A DNA stretch of 64,000 bases from Epiperipatus broadwayi. Lineage: Eukaryota; Onychophora; Udeonychophora; Euonychophora; Peripatidae. The stretch's first letter is position 1. Each line of letters starts with the position of its first letter. A program made the translations under genes and the position numbers. Positions 32,968 through 45,220 of the stretch are shown here, piece after piece. The stretch is taken from assembly GCA_028023455.1 (NCBI GenBank), contig JAQFVV010006452.1, forward strand, positions 1,230,501-1,294,500, read 5' to 3'. A model generated the notes under the pieces. The model worked only from the letters and a program-made list of their open reading frames with translations. It was not told where the DNA came from and ran no database searches.

Positions 32968-33639
32968 CAATAATGAATCTCTTTATAATAGAAATTTAAA
33001 CAAAATTTTGACTTGACAAATTATTGCATGTTTGAGTAAAGACGCCTGAAACATTTGTTTAAAATACTTGTCACAACTTAATTAGATCACTTTGTCTGAT
33101 TGACTATTCAATAAATTAGTAGAAATAATTGTAATATTGATAATGATTATTAAATAAAACAGGTGGCATTAGTAGTAATAAACTTATATATATATTATTT
33201 TTTTAATATAAGTATATAAAATGTATGGTGATTGTTTCATAAATATTTTTCCAGACTTGAATGTAGGAAAGTGCATGGTTCTAAATAATTATTCAAATTT
33301 AAAACTAATAATATATTCTATATCTTCATTCTGAGTTCGCAACCAAAAATTCTTTTTAACAAATAAAGAATTACAGCATAGAAATGGACTTATATCTACC
33401 TAAGAAAGTTATTGAGAAAATATGGTGTGGACATATGCCGACAGTTTGCGAACTATGGGATTGACCCCTAATATTGAAAACTTTGTAAAAGATTTTGATA
33501 TATAATGATGTTATAGGATTAGTGATTTTGATGTAAATGTCAAATAAAATAGTCATTCTGTACTGTATATTGTTAAATCATAACTATTAATTGTAAAACC
33601 TGTATATATTTTTGTTATTTAAATAAGTTTTTTCATATT

Positions 33640-33918
33640 TTTTCCAGATCTAACAGAAAAGCTATCTGAATTTGCTATCGTCAGGTATGATTAAAATCTT
33701 ATCAATAATGTCAGAGCCATCCGTGATGGTTGCACTTATTTGTTTCAGGAATAGAATTTTTAATATCCAGTGGTCTAAATAATAGCACAAATACAAACAT
33801 GAACCCATACTCAATGCCTGTCAAATCTACGCATTCAGTGGAAGAATTGAAGAATTTAATAAAGCCATTAATGAATACATCTGTTAGTTGGATTAATTGG
33901 CTTTCCCAAAAAAAATAA
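33640..33918 (+). CDS. possible terminal exon(s) of an unrecognised gene
   Basis: A candidate acceptor (tttttccag) is followed by 37 bases open in one frame (LTEKLSEFAIV) and a donor-like GTATGA at about 33684. Further on, a frame open to TAA at 33916-33918 reads SGLNNSTNTNMNPYSMPV then THSVEELKNLIKPL and ends WINWLSQKK. Composition is more protein-like than the surroundings. The frames join if splicing uses the AG before 'tggtctaaa' (about 33771), giving ...FAIVSGLNN.... The family was not recognised. It could equally be an old insertion. Confidence 0.3.
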
Positions 33919-33975
33919 ACCTCACACAGTAAACAAATAAATAATTGATATAGTTCTTTTTCAAGAATTTTGTTT

Positions 33976-34268
33976 AGAACTGAGAAATTATTAAATCGGA
34001 AGTCGAACTCCGATAATGCGCTATTGCTTTAAATATTATAAATCTCCATGCACTCACATGTCAGTAAGAATTTAAAAAACTTAAGTGAATCACTTAAGTT
34101 TAGAGAGCATTTCTTTATATACACCAACTTTACTAACCATGTTATATCAGGGGTTAAGTTTTTTAAACTCTTAATGATGTGTGATTGCATGGACATTTAT
34201 CATATTTAAAGTAATAGCGCATTATCGGAATTCGACTTCCGATTTAATAATTTCAAATTCTCAGTGCT
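33976..34268. mobile_element. foldback element with ~90-bp inverted arms
   Basis: The outer end actgag...attattaaatcggaagtcg and 'ccgataatgcgctattg' is mirrored at 34215-34265. The arms are interrupted by small indels. TTTAGA flanks on both sides could be a 6-bp duplication. Internal palindrome 'acttaagtgaatcacttaagt' at 34078-34098. Non-coding. Confidence 0.65.
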
Positions 34269-34639
34269 TTAGATTTGAAAAATAAAATTTACTGTGATCA
34301 GAATATGAATGGGAAGATCATAAATTAAATGAGATTGCATGATGCTAGACATCACAATAAAAAACACAAATGCTAACTTAGTTTCTTCTATTCTTAGAAA
34401 TCATTAATCAATGAAAGCTAACAATGTAAAACAATTGTTTTTACAATGGCACTTATATCCAACATTAAATTGAGAATGTTCTGAAAAAATACTACATTTT
34501 TAGTATTAATGCAACAATAACTTTAAAAGATTATTTTTAAAAGATTTTCTTGGTACAGACAAAGTTCATAAAATAACAGGAATATCTCATAAATTTCAGT
34601 AAACTATAATTTGTGACTCTTTTCACAATATATGGATTA

Positions 34640-34775
34640 ATATTTACTAAGGCAATAAACCTTTAACCATGTGCGATTGAAAATACAAAGGTAGGGACCT
34701 CTACAGGTCTTAACCACAAGTGCACATGCTTAAAAGTTTATTGTCTTAGTAAATATTACTTACGTAATCAATGTG
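34640..34775. mobile_element. diverged relative of the 11.6 kb foldback element
   Basis: Inverted outer ends 'taatatttactaaggcaata' and 'tattgtcttagtaaatatta' surround the block 'agggacctctacagg', also present at 11.6 kb. The arms are shorter and less exact. Confidence 0.55.
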
Positions 34776-34873
34776 CATTAAATAAATTTATAATATATGG
34801 ATTAGTAATCTTAGTAAATATTACTTATGTAATTAATGTGCATTAAATAAATTTATAATATATGGATTAGTAA
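34744..34873 (+). repeat. direct tandem duplication of ~66 bp
   Basis: Two successive copies, nearly identical, of 'cttagtaaatattactta(c/t)g' continuing to 'taatatatggattagtaat'. The first overlaps the end of the preceding foldback element. Confidence 0.7.
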
Positions 34874-36208
34874 TTCCAAATCCTTTGTGTAGACAAAAAA
34901 TTAGCATAAAACATTGCATGTATCCACCTAAAAAAATAACTTATACGCAAAAATCAGAGTATAGAAAAAAGTTAATACCACATAAGCAGTTATAGATGCA
35001 TATTGTTGAACAAATTATATATAATATTTGTGCACGTTAGGGTTAAAAGGATAGTTGTATTAAAAAATAGCTTCTATATTAGTAGAAAATTTGTTGAATG
35101 TTTTTCAGAAACAAATGCTACTTGGGTTAAATTTCAACATTGTTAATTACAAATATTTTCTATTTGTATTTTCATGCTTTTTTTGCTGAGACATGGAATT
35201 ATCTTAAGAAATGGATTGGGAAGATAAATCTAATTTGGGGTTTGTAGAAAAGAATCCTATTTCTCTGACAATATTTGTCTTATTAGTGAATTTATTAAAA
35301 GAAATTATATGACATTCCTTGCTTGATATATTAACAAAATGAATGTTGATTATTATAAACAATACAGGAATTTAAGACAAAAGTTTAAACCACTAATAAA
35401 AAGTCTTAAAGATGTTTGATGGATTAAAACTGGAAAGAAGATCCAGTTATTTGTTGATCATAATTACTTCAATTTTTTTTAAAAACATTCAAAATATAAT
35501 ATATAAAACCTCTAAAATAATACCATAATCCTACACAATCTATGAGTGGTGTTTTTTATATGATGATGATGATATTTTGAGCAAGAAGAATATTTTTGTC
35601 ATTTTTAAATAATTATATAGAAATGGAAATAATAGCTTTTGATAATATATACATCTTCCATATTCATTTATATTTTGATAAAGATATTCAGCTTAATACA
35701 GTTAAAACAGTTCTTTGTGATGTTACAAATGGAACTGTTATAGATAATATTGAGATAATTTGAGCTTCCAATCATTTGTTAGCTTTAAAAGTACTGGAAT
35801 TTTTTAGAAATATATAAACTCCTGGAGATGTGCCACTTGTTTTTATAGATGTTTACATTTATCAATTTCTAGAAATAAACAATATACAGAACACTGTAGT
35901 GAATTACCAAAATACATTGATTGTTCATCAAAGTTTATTCACATTTATGTTTTTATCATAATAGTATAACAGAAAGTGTTATTATTGTTGTTCAAAAATC
36001 TGAAACATTTGTTACAAAAATTGGTGTTAGGAGAATTGTGGTCCAACTTCATTTTACATTTTCATAACAATAATTTTGGAAACAGTATTTATAAATGGCT
36101 TTATAAAACAGGTATGAAGATATGATGTAGGTTACAATAGTAGAGTTCTTTTTAAAAAATATAAAAACAGGAAGAAGACTTTCATCTTTTTAGCTTTTAG
36201 ATTACAGT
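34874..36208. other. AT-rich DNA, possible old coding remnant
   Basis: No clear gene. One frame at 35620-35760 is open (FDNIYIFHIHLYFDKDIQL and on), but stops follow and no family was recognised. Could be a decayed retroelement. Confidence 0.3.
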
Positions 36209-36224
36209 ATGTTAGTAATTACTA

Positions 36225-36510
36225 AACATCACATGATCATCATTCCTTATCCTTACACAAGCTGTTAAATAGTGCCACCCAATGCAAACCAGAGTAATCA
36301 ATGGATGCAAGAAGATTTTGCATAAAATCCCTATCATTCAATATTTCTAGACTAGTTTCTAGAGTGCAGTGCTCTCAAATCCAAGATTCTTCACTGATGA
36401 AAGCCAAAGCTAGAAATTAATCTGGGGATATTGAATGAATAGGCAATAGAAAGGGATTTTATACATAAATCTTCTTTCATTCATTGATTACTCTGGCTTG
36501 CACTGGGTTT
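36225..36510. mobile_element. HHR repeat family 2, foldback copy
   Basis: Outer ends 'agtgccacccaatgcaaacc' and 'cttgcactgggt', with 'agagtaatcaatgga' mirrored on the right. A plus-strand hammerhead-like segment has CTGATGA at 36394-36400, AAGC-CAA-AGCTA, GAAATTAATC and TGGGGA. The boxes are intact; stems II and III are weak. Confidence 0.65.
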
Positions 36511-36514
36511 CGAT

Positions 36515-36592
36515 GGGCATTTGGCTGAGAGCTTCCTGACTTCGATAAAGCAGAAGCTATAGTGCATCGCATCACATTGCATCACTTCTGTT
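36515..36592 (+). mobile_element. 3' end fragment of a LINE
   Basis: Matches the 3' terminus of the LINE at 57983-59335: 'tgagagcttcctgactt', a short spacer, then 'gtgcatcgcatcacattgcatcac', as against 'gctgagagattcctgactcc' and '(catca)n' there. The ATCAC-type repeat at the end is typical of some LINE 3' termini. Confidence 0.6.
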
Positions 36593-38320
36593 TGTCTATG
36601 TTAATAGTTGTTTTATTCTTGTCAATTCAAAAGTTGATGTACAAAATATTCTTAATGCTTTAAATGCAATTTGTTTATAATGAATGTTTTAAAATGTTAG
36701 ATGCTTTATTTGCCAATAATGAAACAAAAACAGAATTTTAGCAACTTTTAACTTAAATGATTATTGTTTAATTTAAATGTCTTATTTAATTTAAATGTGT
36801 TCTTATCTTATAGGCAGAAAGGTGGGCTAAGATATTGAAGTGCAACATAGGTTTCATTAAGCTGCTGCTGCAATTGTTAATTTAAAGAATAAAATATTTG
36901 TACAATAGTAATATATATGCTTCAATTAAATTAATTTCATATAGAAGTGTTAATCTGCCAAATATATTGAAATAAAAACATGTGTCTTTCTGTCTTCAAA
37001 ATATTAAGTCAGTAGAAATCCTTCATAAGATTCTTAAAATGCAATGAAAAGGCTGAAAAATCAATCAGTATCTTCTTATATTGATAATATTGATACTATT
37101 GAATCTACTAATGTAAGACCCATCTTTGATGAAGTGGTTGTGCACAGTGATTGAATGAATAGTAATAGACTTCTTATAAAAGCATTTGATGATGAATTTG
37201 AGTGTGGTTTTCATAGGAAAGGGAACCCCTATTTACAACATAAGTAATATTTGAAAGATATTAATTGTTTTTATATTGAGAACTAAAATTGAGAAAGGTG
37301 GAAAGTCTTTTAGAAAGAAAAGTTATCAAAAAAGAAATTAGAAAACATAATCACAAGATGTCAAGCAATCATGCTTTGGGATGAGCATATAATGTAAGCA
37401 AACATATTCATGATTTACTGATTACTTGAAATTAAATTAAAAGGCTGCAAACCTCATGCTTATTATAATACTTATCTGACAGCCAATCAGATGTTGTGAT
37501 GGCTGTCTGAATAGCAATCAAACTGTAAACACAAGACAGAGAATTTTACAAGAAAAAGGCAGTCCACCCTCTTCTTTACTTGTCTTTCTATATATCTAAG
37601 CCAGTCTGAAGCATTTAGGTTTGAAAGCGTGAAGCTTTGGTACAGTTATAAAACTCACTGTTTATAATTGTCTGCTATTGATGGTGATAAATACATTTTT
37701 GTATACTTTATATTATTATTACTTATATATGAACTTTGTATTCTAAAGAAGTTGGGTCATCAGGTCTGATTTTGTGTGTATGTATACATAATTGTATTTG
37801 CAAATCATGTATTCTTTTTCTCTGGCAGCCTTTGATATCAATTTCTGAAAACATATGATTCTCTGGTGAAAATTTTAATAATTTTATTATTTAATTCACT
37901 GATGAAATTGTCTTGTTTTTCTTTTTTTTCCCTGCATATACATACACACTTAACTATGTTTTCCCTGCATATACATACACACTTAACTATGTTTATTAAG
38001 AATATCAATATTTTATCAATTTATCAATTTAATAGTTGACAAAAATAAAAACCTAGCAGGGTTTTCCCCTCAATCTTTTAGTTCTTACATATAGTTAATT
38101 ATTAGTACAAAATATTATTTAAGTTTTAAACTTTATTTATTTTTTCATTATGTATATTATTTTAATAAAAATCCGGTGCTCCTATAGTATGCAGTCGATG
38201 GAAATACTAAGTTTTTAGGATTGAGAGAGGAAAAAGCAATCAATAATAAATAAAATGTCAGCATTGTATATTAAATAAAATAAAGAAAATAACACATTTT
38301 GAAATAAAATATATGTATTA
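36593..38320. other. AT-rich DNA, no gene recognised
   Basis: A more complex patch at 37440-37770 could be an LTR fragment, but no partner LTR was seen. The 36-bp direct duplication 'ccctgcatatacatacacac' with flanks is at 37930-37996. Confidence 0.35.
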
Positions 38321-38420
38321 GTCAAGCGTTGGTGGCCTAGTGGTTAGCATAGCTACCTTCCAAGCAGCTGGCCCGCGGCCCGGGTTTGCTTCCCGGTCAA
38401 CGCATTTGACATATGGAAAA
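38321..38420 (+). mobile_element. tRNA-Gly-derived mini-SINE, copy e
   Basis: GTCAA then GCGTTGGTGGCCTAGTGG, anticodon arm with CTTCCAA (TCC), B-box GGTTTGCTTCC, TCAACGC and 'atttgacatatggaaaa'. It has an extra 'gcccgcg' between the anticodon and T arms, so it is not a normal tRNA. Confidence 0.75.
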
Positions 38421-39164
38421 TATATATATATATTAAATAAAGAAACAAAATATAATTCATGCACAAGTTATGTATGAAATAAATAAAAGGTTAATATTAA
38501 GTATATTTTCCTAGCCATAAATTTAGCAATAAACACAGATATTATATTTTTTATTGACTCCAGTTTTATGATATCAAGCTCCAATTCCGGTGATTATTTT
38601 AATTGCTTGTTGAAAGACAATTCAATCTATTGCTTTGTTTGCTGGCTTCCATAAATGGTTTTGTTTTTCGAATTTCATTTTGTTTTATATTGTTTTCAAT
38701 TAAAATACACCAAGAATTACGTTTTTTTTTTTTTTTTATGTAATACACATTTTGTGTGTAGTTCTTCTGTTTATTTTTTTATTTCATAAAAGCTTACCAA
38801 ATAATAGTGTTAGATTAAATTATATTGCAGTAACTAATAATAAATAAGAAGAATCACTGAAATTGACATTTGACCCAGTAGGACTGGAAACAATAAGAAT
38901 TAAAATATGGCATTTATGGTTGAATTTATAGCTACAAAGGTTTAATAAATATTAAAGGGTTAACTTTATACCTTTGCTAAAATAAAGCTTCGTTTGAAGA
39001 TAATGAAGAAAGTGTCGCAATGTAAAGAAGAATTAGGATAATCTGCTTTTCATTTAATTATCCATCTATAATATTTTCAAAAACCTCAACTATTTTATAT
39101 AACAATGTTTTTTTAAAACTATAAGTATCATTAACAGTATTAATTTTAATACTATAATTAAAAC

Positions 39165-39250
39165 ACTTCAGCCGGGAAGCGAACCCGCTAACCCGGGACA
39201 ACTGCTTGTTAATTAGCTGCCGCTGACATCTCGACCACCAATGCTTGACA
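39165..39250 (-). mobile_element. tRNA-derived mini-SINE, copy f
   Basis: Minus strand: GTCAAGCATTGGTGG head, diverged anticodon region, GGTTCGCTTCC B-box. The copy stops after 'cggctgaag', so the 3' tail is missing. Confidence 0.6.
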
Positions 39251-40371
39251 AAAGGTTAGTAGTATTGGTATGAAAAATATCTTATTTGGTAAAAAATTTA
39301 TCATAGCGTTTTAATGTACAGTAACTCACTAACAACTTAAAAATGAGTTTATCAGAAGTAAGGATCTTCACACTATTGTTTTAATAATTAAATCTAAAAT
39401 ATTCTTGAGTTCTATTTACCAATACTGCGCCAATACTTGCTTTTATTTTATATTAAACTGTTTGCTGACTAAAACCTTACTTCAATTTTTAATCTTACGA
39501 ATAAAACTTTTCTAAAGCGTTTTAATACATGGATTTGAATATTTCACTATAAGATTTAGAAACAGTAAACATGGAGGTTGTTTAATATATCTATAAACAT
39601 TCTAGGTATTATAGTATTTAACAACGAATGAAAAAATAACTGATAAAATTTCTCAAATATATATTAAATTAAATGAAGAAAATAATATATATTTGGCAAT
39701 ATAAATTATTTATTTAAAAGAAGAATATTAATTATTTAACAAAAAAGTATATTGATGACATATAAAATTATGGATGTAGATCTATCATGCATGAGAAGAT
39801 AATTTTCTAGTTTACAGTGTCAAATGTGATTTAATTTTATGCTTTTATTTACTATGTTTACTGTCGGTGAGTGCACCTATTTTTAGGGTTTTATATTATA
39901 TGGATTTGCATTTGACCTATGTCTGCATTTAATTTCTTATGTATTTGTTTTATTTAAAATACCTAACATGATGAATTATATTTTGCTTTATTTTATTTTA
40001 TACATATTTTGTGCGTGTACTATCTTTTATTTTATTCAACTTATATTTTGTATTTGATTCTATTTAATAGACTTTCTGTAATGACTTTATTTTTGGAAAT
40101 TCATTTCTTATGGATTTGATTTGTCATTATACTTGTGTTCGATTTGCTCTCTACTGCTTTTGCTTATAATGAATTATCCTTTCCTTTCTTTTTCTTGAAT
40201 ATACATCATATGCATGGACTATATTTTCCTTATTTTTATTTTTACATTTTATCTGAGAACTTATTTTGCTTTGCATATATATAAATAAAAAATACATCTG
40301 CATATAATTTATTGTGAGTAAAAATATATATACCAACATTTCTGTAGTCTGTGAAAATCTTTATTTTAATA
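39251..40371. other. AT-rich DNA without recognisable gene
   Basis: No feature supported. Confidence 0.4.
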
Positions 40372-41090
40372 TATATATAACTGAAATAATATTTTTAACG
40401 GTTTACAAACAATTACAAACAATCTTTAAATCTGTAGAAGTACTTTCAGTTACTTTCTAACCTGCCTCACCTGCCATTAAATTCAAAAACTAAAAGCGGA
40501 AGCAAACGTCATCAATTCAAATTCCACGAATCTCGTATTTTAATGTTAGAAGCTTGTCGACTTATTAAATGCGTTTTATTCCTGTTTATAAAAATTGCCT
40601 CTTTAATTTTTCTTTTACTATGGTTTTTCTCTTTGTGATTGTATGCTATCATATATAGGTGAATCTAGGTGCAACATTGAGAAAAGATTGAAGGAACACG
40701 AATTGTTATACAAGCATGTAAAAAATAAAAATAATGATGATTTAATATCTTCTTCAGTTTTCCTCGATCATGAAAAAACATGTAAATATAAATTTAAATT
40801 TAATTTTGAAAATGTGAAAATTCTTTACGAAGAGAGAAACCATAGTAAAAGAAAAATTAAAGAGGCAATTTTTATAAACAGGAATAAAACGCATTTAATA
40901 AATCGACAAGCTTCTAACATTAAAATATGAGATTCGTGGAATTTGAATTGATGACGTTTGCTTCCGCTTTTAGTTTTTGAATTTAATGGCAGTTGAGACA
41001 GATTAGAAAGTAACCGAAAGTACTTCTGCAGATTTAAAGATTGTTTGTAATTGCTTGTAAACCGTTAAAAATATTATTTCAATTATAATT
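40372..41090. mobile_element. inverted duplication of the 3' part of a GIY-YIG element
   Basis: The left arm (about 40382-40632) and right arm (about 40830-41081) are near-exact reverse complements of some 250 bp, around a 197-bp centre. The right arm and centre encode a GIY-YIG fragment in plus orientation plus its 3' UTR. The left arm is the antisense copy of the C-terminal and UTR part. This is what would be left if the 3' end of an element was duplicated in inverted orientation, for example by template switching. Confidence 0.75.
40643..40930 (+). pseudogene. GIY-YIG endonuclease fragment (second element)
   Basis: Encodes SYIGESRCNIEKRLKEHE, the YIG half of the motif with the following Arg helix. 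The spacer contains HEKTCKYKFKFNFENVKIL, and the conserved glutamate helix reads KRKIKEAIFINRNKTHLINR. The GIY half is missing because the left inverted arm begins just upstream. It resembles endonuclease C-termini of Penelope-like elements, but of a lineage different from the 6.6 kb copy. About 95 codons; the true N-terminus is lost. Confidence 0.7.
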
Positions 41091-41106
41091 ACAATATTGT
41101 TTTTAA

Positions 41107-41859
41107 TTAACCTTTTAACCGCTAATTATATTATTGGTTGTATGAGGTAAAAATCAAATCTTTTAATTGGCCAACTCACAAACTGAAGACAAAGCCTATT
41201 GTTAAAACATATTCGCCTATAATATTAAATTCAACTCAGATATGTTTATAAAAAGTATATTATTAATTTTTCAGGTTATGAAGAGAACGAAAGTTCTTTC
41301 AAAAATAAATTGCTATTTATTTATTCTAAAATATTCAATTTCGGCAACATAAAAGCTATAATATAAACAAAAAGATCGACTTTTACGTTATAGAAAAGTA
41401 AATATTTCTTTTTACTACATCTTCAATATTTTTACTAAAATCTTCAATATTTTTCGAAAATAATTTTGTTTTTTTATTATTCTCTCTGAAAATAATTTTT
41501 AATTTCCATAAATATAATTTTATAATACTTTAATCATATTCGAAATAAAAATCTCAGTGTTTTTCTTTATTTTCTTTGATCAGGCGGTTTCTTTGTTCTT
41601 TCCAGCCAATCAGAATGTCTTTTTCAGCTGAGAGCTTGCTAAGAACCAATCACAAATAATGTTCTTTCTTTGTTTAGGTTTAAATGCGTTTTTTTTTATT
41701 TTTTACTTGTAAAATAAGTCAGAAGAGGGCACCATCTTACAGAACTTTTAAAAACCTCTTCAAAACGTATCGAACGAATTTTTTAGCATAAGAATCGGCT
41801 GAGTTAGAGTGACATCAGATGTCTACGAGGAGCCTCGTAAAAAACAGTCTTTTGGTTAA
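41107..41859. mobile_element. TTAA-flanked non-autonomous DNA transposon, copy 1
   Basis: Bounded by TTAA at 41107-41110 and 41856-41859, with inner ends CCTTTTAACCG and its approximate complement CAGTCTTTTGG. The 753-bp body matches the copy at 44345-45106 along its length, for example 'ttatgaagagaacgaaagtt', 'cagccaatcagaatgtcttt' and 'cttacagaacttttaaaaacct'. TTAA targets and CCTTT-type ends suggest piggyBac-like mobilisation. No transposase frame is present. Confidence 0.7.
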
Positions 41860-42140
41860 TGGATATTTTATTTATTTTACATATATATATGATTTTATTT
41901 ATTATATACTTGTAGCCATAAATTCAAGAATAAATATAGACTTTTCTTATAGATTTTCATTTTTGGGTATGTTTTATTTCCTATCAACATATTTTTTTGT
42001 TAAATATTATATCCTCTTTTTTTGCCTAAACAAAAGTTTAATGCTAGTCAATCCATGTATTGGCAAAAATTCAAAAAAAAATCTAATCTTTTAATATTTA
42101 TGTAATGATATTTTAATCAGAAGAAATTTACCCCCTAATC

Positions 42141-42935
42141 ACATGTTCTGTAATGTTGCTATAATAGCTCAACAATGTCTTATTGGGTACTGAGAATACT
42201 CTCAAACCAAAGCTCAAGATAGAGACTTTTGAAAAGACAAGAGTAGCCATCTTATCTTTTGTACCTAAATTTAATTATATAGGCCAATCTAAAGTGTCTT
42301 AGTTTGAGAACATGAAAATATTTCTTTATTCACTTTACATGCATTATTTTATATATATTAATGTTTGTGAAATTCTTCAATTTATTATATAATTTTATAA
42401 ATTATTAGAAATTATGTAATATCAAATGTTATTTACTAGCACAGAGATTGTATGTAATTTAACACAAGGGATTTACTACCTAAACATGTGTGATGCTATG
42501 ATAGTATAATAGCTCAACAATGTCTTGTTGACTACTCAGGATACTCTCAAACCAAAGCACAGTGCATGTGCTTAGGATATAAATGTCTTTTGTTTATTTA
42601 AATTATATACAATCTCTGTGCTAGTAAAGAAAATTGAATATTATATAGTTTTTAATACTTCATAATATTAACAGGTAATAAATTGAAGAATTTTGTTACT
42701 CTTAATATATATAAAGAACATAATGGTTGTAAAGTAAATAAACAAACATCTTCACACTCTCAAATTAAGATGCTTTAAACTGACCCATATAATTAAATTT
42801 AGGTACAAAAGATAAGATGGCTCTTCTTTTCTATTCAAAAGTCTCTATCTTGTGCTTTGGTTTGTGAGTATTTTCAGTACTCAACATGATATCCTTGAGC
42901 TAAAATAACAACATTACAGTGTGTGTGCTTAGGGT
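42141..42935. repeat. ~800-bp long palindrome
   Basis: The left part (from 'ctgtaatgttgctataatag') is mirrored by the right part (to 'acaacattacag'), with matching blocks 'tctcaaaccaaagc', 'gagacttttgaa' and 'cttatcttttgtacctaa'. An inner pair, 'actagcacagagattgtat' against 'atacaatctctgtgctagta', continues the symmetry. A third partial copy of 'ctcaacaatgtctt' lies near the centre at 42519. Non-coding, probably a foldback element. Confidence 0.65.
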
Positions 42936-43800
42936 GTAAATCCCTTCACTTTAAAGTACTTATGATCTCTACCCTAAGAGTTAGCAATGCAGAAACTTAC
43001 TGAAAGATTCAGGTATGATAAAAAATGCCATGAATATCTTAAAAGATGGATTGGAGGGTACCCTTTGTTATTGAAAAAAAGATAATCAAATTGTTGTTAT
43101 TTCAAAGCACTTAACAGAATTGCCAGCACCCAATGATGATTCTAGCCAAGCAACTCAGGAATAAAAAGCCATTCATTCTTTTAGAGATAATGGTTACAAT
43201 CTGCATTTTAGTATGATTGTTTAGTGAATAAAAGCTTTTTATCTCTGAATTATCTAAATCCAATATTGGAACATATTTACTAATAAATACAGTGTCCAAC
43301 AATACCATTGGATAAGCCAAGTTTTAATACTATTATCCTTTCATTAACATGTCAAGAAATTCCAATTATAGAAAATATCTACATTTTGCAGCAAATCCAA
43401 TAACTTGCAGTCTCTTTTCACTGATTAATCTGTCCTTTCAAAAAAAACTTGTAGTCATCAATCTGATACTGAAAAATTTCTTCTTCTGAGTTTGACTAAG
43501 AGTAATTATATCCAATCTTAAATCTTCATCGTTTTTTAGCTGCTAAGGTTGTTCTTTATTCAGGTCTTGAAAATCTTAAATTCACTAAAGTTTACACATT
43601 CCATGTACCAAAACTAAAAAAAAGGTTTGTAATCTTTATTTTTAGTATTATCACTTCCTCCTGTTTTACCATTACTACTAAATAGAATGATTATTTCTGT
43701 CCCTTTAGCAAGCAACCTTTCAGACAAAACAATCTAGCTAGATTATATGAGTGGCTATTATTCCTTTGATAATTAGATCACTTTAAGACAAAGTAATATG
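42936..43800. other. no recognisable gene
   Basis: A 69-codon minus-strand frame at 43111-43320 was inspected and has no recognisable motif. Confidence 0.35.
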
Positions 43801-43955
43801 CAAGGCAAAACTCCATACAGTAGTGCCACCCTGTGCCAACCAGAGTAATCACGATTAGGTACTAGATAGGGATTTTATGCATAAGCCTTCTGGCATCCAT
43901 TAATTACTCTGGTTGGCACAAGGTGGCACTACTGTATGGAGTTTTGCCTTGTTTA
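43800..43955. mobile_element. HHR repeat family 2, short foldback copy lacking the ribozyme
   Basis: Arms 'aggcaaaactccatacagta' and its complement with 'gccacc(c)tgtgccaaccagag' are about 60 bp. The centre has only 'actagatagggattttatgc', so the hammerhead part is deleted. Confidence 0.65.
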
Positions 43956-44344
43956 ATAACAATTATGTGCTAGTATGAGAGATGGTGATCATGTGATGTT
44001 TAGTGGTTTAACAAAGTAATATGTTTAAAATAATAATATAGACTGAAAACCTTAAGTCAAATTCTTCTATTTACATATATATGAAGCACACAGTACACTG
44101 AATGAATAGGGTAATTACATATTGCCTTGGAAATACATCATAGTGTAAATTCAGCCCATTTCTCTCCTATTAATATATATAAATATATAATGGCCAATAA
44201 TGTGAGGGGTTAGATTGATGTAATGTCTACATGGGGTTGACTACAATATCAAATACAACAAGGGCTTTGGCTGTTCCATTACTGGTTTTTCAATTAAATA
44301 GATTGTTGAATAATTGGAAAGGTGATAGGATTGAATCCAGTCCA

Positions 44345-45106
44345 TTAACCTTTTGACCACTAATTATATTATTGGCCCGAGTTAGTTAAAAATCAAGACT
44401 TTTAATTGGCCAAGACAAAGTCAATTGTCAAAATATATTCACCTTTTAATATCGTATTCACTTTAGATTCGTTTGTAAAAAGTATATTAATAATTTGTCA
44501 GGTTATGAAAGTGAACGAAAGTTCTTTCAAAAATAAATTTCTATTTGTTTTTGTAGAAATATTCCATAGCGGCAAATTAAAAGCTAAACTTAGTAACAAA
44601 TTAAAAAGAGTTGCTGACATAATTTTTTTTTTTCAGTTTTACGTTATGGAAAAGTAAATATTTTTTTTGGTAAAATCTTAAATATTTTTACTAAAATCTT
44701 TTTTTTTTTTTTTTAAATAATTTTATTTTTAGCATTATTTTACTAAAATAATTATAATTGGTCAGAAAATACTTTTATAATAGTCTAAAATATTTGTTTA
44801 TCATTTTCGAATTGAAAATCTTAGCATTTTTCTTTGAATATGCGGTTTCTTTGTCCTTGCCAGCCAATCAGACTGTCTTTGAAGACTAAGAGCCAATCAC
44901 TGACAAGCTTTCTTCTTTGATAAGCTTTACCACCAGTTTTATTGATTTTTTACTTGTAAAATAATTCAAGAGAGGGCAGCATCTTACAGAACTTTTAAAA
45001 ACCTAGCTAACGAGTGCATAATGTCTATTGTAGCATTAAAAATGATGGAATTAGAGTGATGTCAATCATCAACGCAAGGTCTCATAAGCATCAGCACAAA
45101 GGTTAA
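44345..45106. mobile_element. TTAA-flanked non-autonomous DNA transposon, copy 2
   Basis: Bounded by TTAA at 44345-44348 and 45103-45106, ends CCTTTTGACCAC and CAGCACAAAGG. Removing it and one TTAA restores 'tccattaaagt', the block seen intact in HHR repeat copies 1, 2 and 4. That makes TTAA the target duplication. Confidence 0.8.
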
Positions 45107-45176
45107 AGTTTAAGGAATTGCTATCTTAATATAAGCCAAGCACTGATTGTATATATGTGTGACAGATTATGATGTG

Positions 45177-45220
45177 GTCAATTGATAAGTGCTGATTCAG
45201 CATGAAATATGTATATTGGT
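45177..45220 (+). ncRNA. hammerhead relic, family 1
   Basis: GTCAA and TTGGT can pair partly. Core TTGATAA has two changes from CTGATGA. Stem II GTGCTGATTCAGCAT and GAAA are kept. Predicted inactive. Confidence 0.55.

Noticed and set aside
37440-37770. Solo LTR
   Set aside because: Sequence complexity suggested it, but no matching LTR, TG/CA ends or target duplication could be shown.
43111-43320. 69-codon minus-strand frame as a gene
   Set aside because: No motif, no splice context and no repeat-family support.
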